DNA of 32,688 nucleotides from Opitutaceae bacterium (GTDB lineage Bacteria; Verrucomicrobiota; Verrucomicrobiia; Opitutales; Opitutaceae). The notes beneath the pieces are model-generated. The model worked only from the letters and a program-made list of their open reading frames with translations, had not been told where the DNA came from and did not search any database. A program made the position numbers and the translations under genes. The stretch spans positions 1-32,688 of the forward strand of contig JAUSID010000272.1 in the NCBI GenBank assembly GCA_030648295.1, written 5' to 3'. Positions 26,101 through 32,688 of the stretch are shown one piece after another; the stretch's first letter is position 1, and each line of letters begins with the position of its first letter.

Positions 26101-26363
26101 ACGATCGGGCCCGCGGGCACGCCCGAAAGGCGATAGGTACCGCTGTCATCCGTGAACGCCACGATGTCGGTGCCCTTCACCGTCACGCGCGCATTGTTGA
26201 GCGATTGACCCGTCACGACGTTCTGGACGCGGCCGGAAATCGATCCGGTCGGTGAGGCCGAAGCCGCGGGGGTCGTGGGAGCGGTTGCGCCAGTGAGCGA
26301 ATGACCAATCAGCAAGGCGACGATGGCGCCGGTGAACGCTGCAAGACGGTGGAGTCGTTTCAT
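23187..26363 (-). CDS. TonB-dependent receptor with carboxypeptidase-regulatory domain
   Basis: This 1058-residue outer-membrane protein has a signal peptide at 1-26 (LAAFTGAIVALLIGHSLTGATA). Residues 40-118 form a CarboxypepD_reg-like domain (GSISGRVQNVVTGQSLNNARV... DDSGTYRLSGVPAG). TonB-box-like VKLDPFTVSS (131-140) precedes the plug (about 145-290, GNVGEFLKFMPGIT, SVSVRGFPTNLAVVSSDG). The rest is a beta-barrel ending in VKGSF with the terminal Phe of outer-membrane barrels. It belongs to the expanded receptor family of Opitutaceae; the substrate is probably an oligosaccharide given the neighbours. It is divergent from the second receptor (272-bp gap), so the two may be co-regulated. Confidence 0.93.
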   Translation of the reverse strand: MKRLHRLAAFTGAIVALLIGHSLTGATAPTTPAASASPTGSISGRVQNVVTGQSLNNARVTVKGTDIVAFTDDSGTYRLSGVPAGPIVLEVFFTGLDPQQIPLTLGAGQAVERDVNLTSVANYGATDPGTVKLDPFTVSSARETNASAIAINEQRFAANIKNVVSADALGDVMDGNVGEFLKFMPGITAEYDRESGGSVASVSVRGFPTNLAVVSSDGLQMANTSNPQGSSRVFQFTQVSINNISRIEVTKVPTPATAADSMGGSVDMIGKSAFERKNAQLRYSVSFSGNHRSASLEKEPHTTDEMVYKVLPSFNFDYTLPVTKNFGLVVTGQSYNRFIEMWWMPRGFNAAGTATGASFSNPHLRTFQLASVPRTNARNSVGLKADWRLHRSGVLSLSLERGRFTSDRSNVSIGFDTGNNGNPNPATGQRMTFGEDFTNGATGRGSVTLMGTGAGAYQQLDTTGTTLRYRFDDGNWRVTSALGWSNSEGGYQDTDKGRFRGMNITLRTPVRVTLADYDARRPQTIRVFDNNNREVDFYNLDNYVVNTGTSQQRYIRDGIKNAKVDVRKSLGFLSFPAALQGGGLHRIHIRDIRRDSTDRAYFGPDGNAATQDSPALFAMRNYVNQEENFGFRNMPWVSTRNAWRAYQENPALFGQTPAQLVASELFRLNNSERMQEAVSAGYLQTELGLLRNKLKVLGGVRYERTAAKGEGVLYDPNAVFLRNASGAYVRTPSGDRIRRPEAGAVGSLEELRLTRQERGFHASRTYDGYYPSVHLTYHLRENLLARAAYAKTYGRPDFSSVIPNATIDETDFGGGDPDPTQIPGRINIRNTGLKPWSADNYDLSLEYYTEQGGLFSVGAFRKDIRDFFGNSVRIATATDLEALGLDPRFEGWMLTTRFNLPGSARVSGFEFNLRQSLRPLGGWGKYFSAFVNGTKLDLDGDQDAEFGGFITKSANWGFDFSRKPFAFMAKWNHRGRQRRGNVPALGLDAYEYGKERTRLDINVDYQLRPNLFLYVSGQNIFDVPEVLLRYGSLTPGYAHTTQTLTTGVQWTLGVKGSF

Positions 26364-26635
26364 GGGAATACGGGGGGCGGTGGCAGGTCAGTCGCGGCGA
26401 TCGGTGGAGCGCCGCGATGCCTGCCACTTCGAAACAGTGACGCGGCGTGGTCAACCCTGGAGCGTCGGAAATGCGGCTGCGCATGGAGAACACATCGAGT
26501 CCCGGGCTTGACGCGCCATTTCCAAAGGGCAACGCATTAGGGCCGACCACACCAAACCCGCCTCTCTCCCGAGGCTCGCCTCCGGCGAATCACCTTCGTT
26601 CCCGGATCGTCGCCGGCGAAAATCCCTGATTACCG
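26364..26635. promoter_or_regulatory. Divergent promoter region of the two TonB receptor genes
   Basis: This 272-bp gap should hold both promoters. A TTGACG at 26508-26513 could be a -35 for the plus-strand receptor, but no convincing -10 follows at the right spacing, so the promoter is not assigned. No palindrome of operator type was noticed. Confidence 0.4.
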
Positions 26636-29600
26636 ATGAATGCCCCCTCGTTTCCCTCCCCCACCCGGAGTCGCTGCAATTCTCCCGCTCGCGTGGTTCG
26701 CGCCGCTCTGGCGTGGCTCGCGGCCGCGGGCGTGACGCTCACCGCGCTCGGCCAGGCTTCCAGCACCGGCATGATCGCCGGTCGAATCTTCAATCCGGCG
26801 ACGCAGGAGTACGTCCGCAACGCCGAGGTGTCGGTCGAAGGCACCCACCTCGTCGCCTACTCCGGCGATGACGGCTCGTATGTCCTGACCAACGTACCCG
26901 CGGGCAGCGTCACCCTCACGGTCACTTACACGGGCTACGACAAGGCGAGCGCGCTGGTGGGGGTGGCGGCCGGCGGCACGGCCGAGAAGGACTTCGAGCT
27001 CAAAGGCTCCACCTTCCAGGCGGGCGCCAGGAAGGACACGGCCATCGTGATGGGCGAATTTGTCGTGTCGACCGAGCGTGAGGGGAACGCCAAGGCGATC
27101 ATGGAACAGCGCGCCGCGGTGAACATGAAGAGCGTCGTGGCCGCGGACAACTTTGGCGATGTGACCGGCGGCAACATCGGCGAGTTCCTCAAGTACCTCC
27201 CGGGCGTCGTCATGGACTACAACAACTCCGACGCCCGTTATGCGCGGATCGGCGGACTGGATCCGCGCTATGTGGGAGTGAGCGTCGACGGCATGAACGT
27301 CGCCAGCGCCGCCTCGGCGAGTTTCGACTCCAGCAGCCGTGGTTTCGAGTTCGAGCAGGCCTCGATCACCGGTGTCGAATCGATCGAGATCAGCAAGTCG
27401 GCGACAGCCAGCATGGACGCCGACGCCCCCGCCGGCCGGATCAACATGCGGAGCCGTAACGCCTTCGACCGGAAGGGTCGCGAAATCACCGCGCAGCTCA
27501 CCCTCACGGGCAACCTGAACACCCCGGATCTCAAGAAAACGCCCGGGCCGTACGAGGGGGATGACTACAAGATCCGCCCCGGCTTTGTGTTCACGTATGC
27601 CGACTCGTTCAAGAAGCGTTTCGGTGTGCAGCTGAGCCTCGGCGCGAACACGGTGTACACCGACCAGGCCGAGGTCACGAACACGTTCAACTACAGCAAT
27701 GCCGCCCGCGGGCCGTTCATCACTCAGATCGCTTTTCGCGATGCGCCCAAGCTTTCGACGCGGGCGTCGTTCAACCTGACGACCGACTACAAAATCACGC
27801 CGAACCTCGCGTTTTCGTTGCGGACGGCCGGCTCGCTGTTCGATGACGGCACCAACAACCGCCAGCTGATTCTCACCGCCAACGCCGCCCAGGTCGATCC
27901 CGCGTCGACGCTCACCCACGTCATTGCGAATCCGACCGCCAATGCCAACACGCGGCTTCAAATGGCGACGAGCCGCCGGAACAAGGTGAACAACACGCTC
28001 ACGTACACGCCGAAGCTCGAGTACAAACGCGGCGACTTCACCGCCACCGCCGGCGGCGGCTACTCGCGCAGCCGCACGGCCTACGAGCAGTTCACCCGCG
28101 GTTTCTTCCAGGGCGTTACGAGCCGCGTGACGCGGATGGGCTGGACGGCGGAGCGCCACGATGTCCGTTCGCTCGACTACCACATCACGCAAACCTCGGG
28201 CCTGCCCTGGAACGATCCCGCCAGCTACAACCGCAACGACACGCTGGCGAACAACGCGATCATCAACCCGCAATCCGGCCAGAACCAGGTGTGGGTCGGC
28301 TACCTCGATTTGAAGAAGACCGTGAACCTGGGGCTGCCAATCCAACTGGGTACGGGCTGGAAAACGAAACTCGTCACCTTCGACATCGAGAAGTCAGGCA
28401 ACATCCAGTGGACGTACGTCGGCCCCACTGGCAACCAGCTCGATGCGGCGGCGATCATTCCAACCTTCACCCGCTACCGGTATGATCCGCGGCAGGGCGG
28501 CAACGTGCCGACGCTCAACCTGCCGCGGCCGGATCCTTACACGCTGTACGACATGTATGCGGCGAATCCGGATCAGTTCCGGCCCAACCTGATTAGCAAC
28601 TACATCAACGAGAACTTCAGTTCCCGTTCGGTGAAGGAGCAGGTTGATTCCGCCTACCTCGAGGCCAACACGCGATGGCGCAACGTTCGGTTCAATCTGG
28701 GGGCGCGGCACGAGCAAACGCGGACGATCGGCAAATCGCAGGATCTCCTGCCCGACGCGGTGGTGCAGGCCGCCGGGTTCACGCCGAACACGATTCCGTA
28801 CGTGAATTACCAATACCGGAATGGGGTCCGGGCGAAGAAGTATGGCGCGTACGAAAACACCTTCCTCAGCGGCGGCGCGAAGTACGCGTTCACGAAGGAT
28901 TTTCACCTCCAGGTTGCCGCCAGCCAGGCGATCGGCCGGCCCGGCTACAACAACCTCGCCGGCGTCATCACGATCAACGACGTGAACCAGACGGTGCGGG
29001 TGCCGAACCCCAATCTCAAGCCGGAGACATCGGACAAGTTCTTCGTCAGCCTGCAGCGTTACCTCGAGCCCGCCGGCACGATCAGTTTGTCGGGCTACAA
29101 ACTCTGGGTGGAGAACATGGGCTCGCGGGTGGCGGAGGTGACCGCGGAGGAGGCCGGGTACGGCGGAGACCCGGAGTATCTCGGCTACACCTTCCTGCGC
29201 CCGATGAATGCGCCGGGCACGCAGCGGATCGATGGGGTGGACCTGGAATACAGCCAGCAGCTCGTGTTCCTGCCCGGCTGGTGGCGCGGATTCAGCGTCT
29301 TCGGTTCGCTGTCGCGGACGGTGGCGCAGGAACAGCTGCTCGATCATGTGCCGAAGTCGGCGAATGGCGGCATCCGGTTCAGCAACTACAAGTTCAATGC
29401 GCAGCTCCGCTGCACGTGGGTGGCGGCCCGGCTCGACACCAGGAACGCGACGGAGGAGGTGTGGAACTACGAGCGCCTGATGTTCGATTTCAGCGGCGGC
29501 TACCGGTTCAACCAGACCTACGAGTTGACGCTCACCGGCCGGAACATCCTCAACTCGCCCATCGCGCGGTACTCGAACGAGCCAGGCCGGCTCCGCTCCC

Positions 29601-29650
29601 GTGCCTACTTCGGCCCGGCTTGGACGATCGGCGTCCGCGGGCGGTGGTGA
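26636..29650 (+). CDS. TonB-dependent receptor with carboxypeptidase-regulatory domain (second)
   Basis: This protein has 1004 residues. The N-terminus is long and positively charged (MNAPSFPSPTRSRCNSPARVVRAALAWLAAAGVTLTALGQ), a signal peptide ending near residue 40. Residues 43-124 are the CarboxypepD_reg-like domain (GMIAGRIFNPATQEYVRNAEVSV... DDGSYVLTNVPAG). MGEFVVSTER (139-148) is the TonB-box region. The plug (about 150-290) contains GGNIGEFLKYLPGVVMDY and RIGGLDPRYVGVSVDG. The barrel ends TIGVRGRW with a terminal Trp. It is a paralogue of the 23187-26363 receptor but diverged in the plug, so probably a different ligand. The PL9 lyase gene follows on the same strand after 211 bp, which suggests that pectin oligomers are the cargo (inference). 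Confidence 0.93.
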   Translation: MNAPSFPSPTRSRCNSPARVVRAALAWLAAAGVTLTALGQASSTGMIAGRIFNPATQEYVRNAEVSVEGTHLVAYSGDDGSYVLTNVPAGSVTLTVTYTGYDKASALVGVAAGGTAEKDFELKGSTFQAGARKDTAIVMGEFVVSTEREGNAKAIMEQRAAVNMKSVVAADNFGDVTGGNIGEFLKYLPGVVMDYNNSDARYARIGGLDPRYVGVSVDGMNVASAASASFDSSSRGFEFEQASITGVESIEISKSATASMDADAPAGRINMRSRNAFDRKGREITAQLTLTGNLNTPDLKKTPGPYEGDDYKIRPGFVFTYADSFKKRFGVQLSLGANTVYTDQAEVTNTFNYSNAARGPFITQIAFRDAPKLSTRASFNLTTDYKITPNLAFSLRTAGSLFDDGTNNRQLILTANAAQVDPASTLTHVIANPTANANTRLQMATSRRNKVNNTLTYTPKLEYKRGDFTATAGGGYSRSRTAYEQFTRGFFQGVTSRVTRMGWTAERHDVRSLDYHITQTSGLPWNDPASYNRNDTLANNAIINPQSGQNQVWVGYLDLKKTVNLGLPIQLGTGWKTKLVTFDIEKSGNIQWTYVGPTGNQLDAAAIIPTFTRYRYDPRQGGNVPTLNLPRPDPYTLYDMYAANPDQFRPNLISNYINENFSSRSVKEQVDSAYLEANTRWRNVRFNLGARHEQTRTIGKSQDLLPDAVVQAAGFTPNTIPYVNYQYRNGVRAKKYGAYENTFLSGGAKYAFTKDFHLQVAASQAIGRPGYNNLAGVITINDVNQTVRVPNPNLKPETSDKFFVSLQRYLEPAGTISLSGYKLWVENMGSRVAEVTAEEAGYGGDPEYLGYTFLRPMNAPGTQRIDGVDLEYSQQLVFLPGWWRGFSVFGSLSRTVAQEQLLDHVPKSANGGIRFSNYKFNAQLRCTWVAARLDTRNATEEVWNYERLMFDFSGGYRFNQTYELTLTGRNILNSPIARYSNEPGRLRSRAYFGPAWTIGVRGRW

Positions 29651-29693
29651 GGTGCCGGCGTAGGAAAACCAACTCGCGCGCAGCAGCCGATCC

Positions 29694-29719
29694 GTAGCAG
29701 CCGAGGCGGCGAGGCTGGG
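29694..29719. repeat. Half-copy of GTAGCAGCC dispersed element
   Basis: GTAGCAGCCGAGGCGGCGAG continues to GGCTGGG and matches the left arm of the inverted repeat at 5351-5375. No facing arm is seen here. The bases before it hold a partial duplicate (AGCAGCCGA). Confidence 0.6.
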
Positions 29720-29731
29720 CTTCCTGCCTTT

Positions 29732-29804
29732 CCTGGGAGCGCGGGCGTCCCGCCCGCAATGAATTGAAACTCCCGGATGCGGGCGGGACGCCCGCGCTCC
29801 CAGG
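29732..29804. repeat. Perfect 27-bp inverted repeat, 19-nt loop
   Basis: Arms 29732-29758 and 29778-29804 are exactly complementary over 27 bp (left arm begins CCTGGGAGCGCGGGCG). Each arm also contains the self-complementary GCGGGCG-TCC-CGCCCGC core. It lies between the receptor gene and the PL9 gene and would form a very stable hairpin in a joint transcript. It is the best-preserved copy of the family at 15784 and 20404. Confidence 0.9.
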
Positions 29805-29861
29805 TCAGACCGCTCGCGGTTGCGAGTTCATGCCGCGATACCGATCGCGACCTCACGCGTC

Positions 29862-31223
29862 ATGCTCCCGCGCATGATCGTCTCCGCCCTTTCCCGCTGC
29901 AGCCGGCACCCGATCTTGATCGCAGGCCTGCTCGCGCTGCTTGCGACCTCGGGTTCCGCCGCGACTTCCTACGTCGCGCCAGACGGCAGCGATGCGAGTC
30001 CCGGAACGCAAGCCGCCCCGTTCGCCACGATTCAGCGGGCGCAAGCAGCCGTCGAACCCGGCGACACCGTTTACCTCCGCGGCGGGAAGTACGACATGAC
30101 CGAGGCGCACATCACGCGACGGCAGGGACCGTATGCGTACGTGACTCACCTCGACAAGAGCGGTGCCGCGGGGAAACCCATCACCTACTCCGCCTATCCG
30201 GGCGAGCGGCCGGTGTTCGATTTCGCCGCGGTGAAACCGGCGGGAATGCGCGTGACCGCGTTCCGGATCGACGGCTCGTGGCTGCGCCTGAAAGGCATCG
30301 AGGTCGTCGGCGTGCAGGTCACCATCACGCGGCACACGCAGTCGATCTGTTTCGACAATCAGGGCAGCAACAATGTCTACGAGCAGCTGAGCATGCATGA
30401 CGGCATGGCGATCGGGCTGTGGATCGGGAACGGCTCGAACAACCTCGTGCTGAACTGCGACGCGTATCGCAATCACGATAACGTCTCCGAAAACAAGAAG
30501 GGCGGAAATGTCGACGGTTTCGGCTACCACGGGCCGAAGGGCAGCGTGAACAACGTGTTTCGCGGCTGCCGCGCGTGGTTCAACAGCGACGACGGATTCG
30601 ACTTCATCAACTCCGCCGAAGTCGCGACGGCGGAGAACTGCTGGGCGTTCTACAATGGCTACTCGCCTGACTTCGAGAGCCTCGCCGACGGGAACGGATT
30701 CAAGGCGGGTGGCCATGCGGGCACGCCGGTTGCACGACTGCCAAATCCGATTCCGCGGCATGTGGTGAGGCGCAGCGTCGCGGTGCGGAACAAGGCAAAC
30801 GGGTTCTACGCGAACCATCACATCGGCGGCGTCGAGTTCATCCACAACACGGCCCACCGGAATCGGGTGAACTTCAACCTGCTCGGCCGCGAGGCCGACA
30901 ACCGGACCGACATTCCCGGCGTGCAGCACCGGCTGAAAAACAACCTCGGATTTGCCGGCAACACCGAGGTCGGGCAAATGAATGCGGACGCGTGCGACGT
31001 GAGCGGCAACTATTTCAACCTGTCCGTCACGATCTCGGTGGAGGATTTTCTGAGTGTGGACGAAGCGGAATTGATGAAGCCGCGGCAACCGAACGGAGAT
31101 CTGCCCAACGTGCCATTTCTCCGACTCGCGCCCGGCAGCGACGCGATCGACAAGGGGATCAAGCTGGGAGACGAATTCCGCGGTGCGGCGCCTGATCTCG
31201 GCGCGTTCGAATTTGGGCCGTAG
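29862..31223 (+). CDS. Exported family PL9 pectate lyase
   Basis: The protein is 453 residues from ATG 29862 (29874 also possible; TTG 29820 only extends before the leader). Residues 1-34 are a signal peptide (ILIAGLLALLATSGSAA). SYVAPDGSDASPGTQAAPFATIQRA is the typical opening of right-handed beta-helix lyases. The PL9 active site is readable: GGNVDGF (Asp218) and NSDDGFDF (Asp243, Asp244, Asp247) match in spacing the calcium ligands of Dickeya Pel9A (Asp209, 233, 234, 237), and GNGFKAGG supplies the catalytic Lys282, matching Pel9A Lys273 in spacing. It should cleave polygalacturonate or rhamnogalacturonan by calcium-dependent beta-elimination outside the inner membrane. It lies on the same strand as the receptor upstream and the sulfatase downstream. 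Confidence 0.87.
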   Translation: MLPRMIVSALSRCSRHPILIAGLLALLATSGSAATSYVAPDGSDASPGTQAAPFATIQRAQAAVEPGDTVYLRGGKYDMTEAHITRRQGPYAYVTHLDKSGAAGKPITYSAYPGERPVFDFAAVKPAGMRVTAFRIDGSWLRLKGIEVVGVQVTITRHTQSICFDNQGSNNVYEQLSMHDGMAIGLWIGNGSNNLVLNCDAYRNHDNVSENKKGGNVDGFGYHGPKGSVNNVFRGCRAWFNSDDGFDFINSAEVATAENCWAFYNGYSPDFESLADGNGFKAGGHAGTPVARLPNPIPRHVVRRSVAVRNKANGFYANHHIGGVEFIHNTAHRNRVNFNLLGREADNRTDIPGVQHRLKNNLGFAGNTEVGQMNADACDVSGNYFNLSVTISVEDFLSVDEAELMKPRQPNGDLPNVPFLRLAPGSDAIDKGIKLGDEFRGAAPDLGAFEFGP

Positions 31224-31711
31224 CCCGCGAATTGAATTAACCGCAAATGGACGCGAATCGACGCGAATGACATCAGCCAGTGACGGAGTACCCTGCGCGG
31301 CGCAGCCGCAACCAATTGAGTTCTTGGCCGGAACAATTCAGTTTAACCGCGAATAAACGCGAATTCACGCGAATGGAGAGGGCGTCTTTGGGGAGCATGG
31401 AGACAATCGACCAAACGGTGAACTTGGTTTCACTTGGGCAATGCTCCCGCTCCTCCTCTGAAATTCGCGTCCATTGGCGTCCATTCGCGGTTGTCCTCTG
31501 AATCGATCCGGCTTGGGCGGCCGCGAAGAGCTCGCGCCTTCCGCTATGCCGAGGTTCGGCATGCCTGCAGTAGGGGAAAGCGTGGGCATTTCGCCGGGTA
31601 ACCGCTGTATCCCAAAAAGACTCTCGCCCCGCAGTCGGGGGGAAAAAACGCGAGGATCGACATGACCGCACGATCGGGCGCAAGCTATGCGGCCCAGGAA
31701 GCATCACTCCT
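31224..31711. other. Intergenic region with decamer repeats and hairpins
   Basis: This is 488 bp without a gene. It holds three decamer-repeat blocks (see 31237-31490), a triloop hairpin ATGCCGA-GGT-TCGGCAT at 31546-31562, and CCCCG-CAGT-CGGGG at 31627-31640. The sulfatase promoter should lie near 31640-31700, but I cannot assign it. Confidence 0.5.
31237..31490. repeat. Three blocks of a 10-bp repeat (ACGCGAATGG), one inverted
   Basis: Block 1 is 31241-31270, block 2 is 31347-31376, and block 3 is 31461-31490 in reverse orientation. Each has three consecutive decamers close to CCGCGAATGG, ACGCGAATGG, ACGCGAATGG; blocks 1 and 2 are preceded by TTAA. Blocks 2 and 3 face each other across 84 bp. 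There is no spacer pattern, so it is not a CRISPR array. Confidence 0.8.
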
Positions 31712-32688
31712 ATGACCGTTTTTCGTTTTCCCATCTTCATCGCGATCGCTGTTGCCGTTTCCGCCGTCGCCCACGGAGCCACCGGGACCGACTACAACGT
31801 GCTTGTGCTCATGACGGACGAGCACAATCCGCGAATCATGGGCTGTGCCGGCGATCCCCTGGTGAAGACGCCGACGCTCGATGCGCTCGCCGCCAGCGGC
31901 GTGCGGTTCACGGCTGCGTATTGCCAGAATCCCGTTTGCGTGCCGTCGCGGGCATCCCTCGTCAGCGGCCGGATGCCGTCGAACATGGAGGTGTTCGGCA
32001 ACAACGTCGCGAACAGCATCGCGTACCAAAACATCACGACGCTCGCCGATGTCTTCGTCCATGCCGGCTACCAGGCGGCGTGGTTCGGCAAAACGCACTG
32101 GGGCAATCCGCGTTTTCCCGCCACCGGCCGCGGCGGCGACAACAAGCGCGATGCGGCGGCGGAAATGGATGAAAGTTTCGGACGGTTGCCGCAGGAATCG
32201 CAGGTTTCGAAATGGCCGGTGGAGAAAAATCCGGAGCACCTGACGGCGAACGAGGCCCTCGCCTTCCTCGACCAGAACCGGGCGCAAAAGTTTTTCCTCG
32301 GGGTGTCCTTCGTGAAACCGCACTTCCCCTTCACGATTCAACAAAAATATTTCGACCTGTACAAAGGGAAGGTCCCGCCGCCGCGCGCCTCCCGGAAGTT
32401 GATCGCGGAACTGCCCGCAGTTTCGAAACGCGAGCGGGAAAACTATCACCATGCCGACGCCACGACCGAGGACATCCAGCGGACCCGCGCCATGTACTAC
32501 GGCATGGTGACGTATGTGGACGAGGAGTTCGGCCGCATCATGCGCAAGCTGGACGAACTCGGGCTCCGCGAGAAGACGATCATCGTCTACACGGCGGACC
32601 ACGGCGAGATGCTCGGCGACCGCGGGATCTGGTACAAGAACAGCTTCTACGATGGGTCGGTCACGATTCCGTTCATCTGGTCGTTCCC
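31712..32688 (+). CDS. Exported formylglycine-dependent sulfatase (3' end outside window)
   Basis: The frame is open from ATG 31712 to the window end (about 325 residues seen), so the gene is incomplete. Residues 1-22 are a signal peptide (TVFRFPIFIAIAVAVSAVAHG). YNVLVLMTDEHNPRIMGCAGDPLVKTPTLDALAASG is the sulfatase opening with metal-binding Asp36. CVPSRAS has Cys76, the residue converted to formylglycine in type I sulfatases (CxPSR). FGKTHWG (about residue 130) and YTADHGEMLGDRG (about 293-305) are further active-site blocks. A formylglycine-generating enzyme would be needed elsewhere in the genome. Next to PL9 and GH28 genes it may act on a sulfated glycan, but arylsulfatase- or choline-sulfatase-like activity is equally possible. 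Confidence 0.9.
   Translation, partial: MTVFRFPIFIAIAVAVSAVAHGATGTDYNVLVLMTDEHNPRIMGCAGDPLVKTPTLDALAASGVRFTAAYCQNPVCVPSRASLVSGRMPSNMEVFGNNVANSIAYQNITTLADVFVHAGYQAAWFGKTHWGNPRFPATGRGGDNKRDAAAEMDESFGRLPQESQVSKWPVEKNPEHLTANEALAFLDQNRAQKFFLGVSFVKPHFPFTIQQKYFDLYKGKVPPPRASRKLIAELPAVSKRERENYHHADATTEDIQRTRAMYYGMVTYVDEEFGRIMRKLDELGLREKTIIVYTADHGEMLGDRGIWYKNSFYDGSVTIPFIWSF

Noticed and set aside
26630-28345. 571-codon open frame on the minus strand
   Set aside because: Shadow of the TonB receptor gene; translation is Val/Arg/Gly/His-rich with no domain.
29853-31088. 411-codon open frame on the minus strand
   Set aside because: Shadow of the PL9 gene, which has a complete catalytic site on the other strand.
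31237-31490. CRISPR-like repeats
   Set aside because: Units are 10 bp, contiguous, with no unique spacers, and one block is inverted.
31627-31640. Rho-independent terminator upstream of the sulfatase
   Set aside because: The stem is followed by A-run on the plus strand; on the minus strand a short T-run is too far from the stem.

Overview
The window is GC-rich, densely coded DNA of the kind expected from a free-living or plant-associated Verrucomicrobiota bacterium, most likely an Opitutaceae-type organism. This placement is inferred from gene content: two ~1000-residue TonB-dependent receptors with an N-terminal carboxypeptidase-regulatory domain, several GH28/PL9 beta-helix pectin enzymes, a Trx7/PDZ protein and a formylglycine sulfatase. 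Few start codons are preceded by a clear Shine-Dalgarno sequence. No tRNA, rRNA, transposase or CRISPR array was seen.

Layout. 1-447: non-coding, with a cluster of short triloop hairpins. 448-3768 (minus): a thioredoxin/PDZ protein with a CxxCH motif and an exported GH28-like beta-helix protein. 3931-5343 (plus): an exported neutral-ceramidase-like hydrolase. 5454-7147 (minus): a two-gene unit of an SDR and a sugar phosphate isomerase/epimerase. 7401-9887 (plus): a large PHP/CehA-type metallohydrolase with EF-hands. 10046-11805 (minus): a hexulose-6-phosphate-synthase-like decarboxylase translationally coupled to a zinc-type alcohol dehydrogenase, with a 19-bp palindrome upstream. 11996-15567 (minus): purF, an ORF6N gene split by an amber codon, then purM. 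16045-20376 (plus): purL. 20570-22165 (minus): a second GH28 protein. 22402-23004 (plus): a small SDR. 23187-26363 (minus) and 26636-29650 (plus): divergent TonB receptors. 29862-31223 (plus): a PL9 pectate lyase. 31712-end (plus): a sulfatase cut by the window edge.

How the genes may work together. The right part (GH28, TonB receptors, PL9, sulfatase) and the left part (GH28, isomerase, SDR, decarboxylase/dehydrogenase pair) look like a dispersed pectin or acidic-glycan utilisation region. Exported lyase, hydrolase and sulfatase would act outside or in the periplasm, TonB receptors would import oligosaccharides, and cytoplasmic oxidoreductases, isomerase and decarboxylase would process the sugars. 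The purine block in the middle is housekeeping.

The most unusual signal is in purL. Compared with the well-known E. coli enzyme, the protein carries three extra in-frame segments at domain linkers, built from intergenic-type repeats: heptamer arrays encoding the same TRHSSP(A/V)TRH peptide twice, and palindromic elements of the same style as the intergenic repeats in this window. This resembles in principle the Rickettsia palindromic elements that insert in-frame into genes. Other notable items are the triloop-hairpin cluster at the left end, the TAG-ATG break in the ORF6N gene inside the purine operon, twin identical 25-bp palindromes at 23075-23156, a perfect 27-bp inverted repeat at 29732-29804, and the loss of structural-zinc cysteines in the alcohol dehydrogenase.
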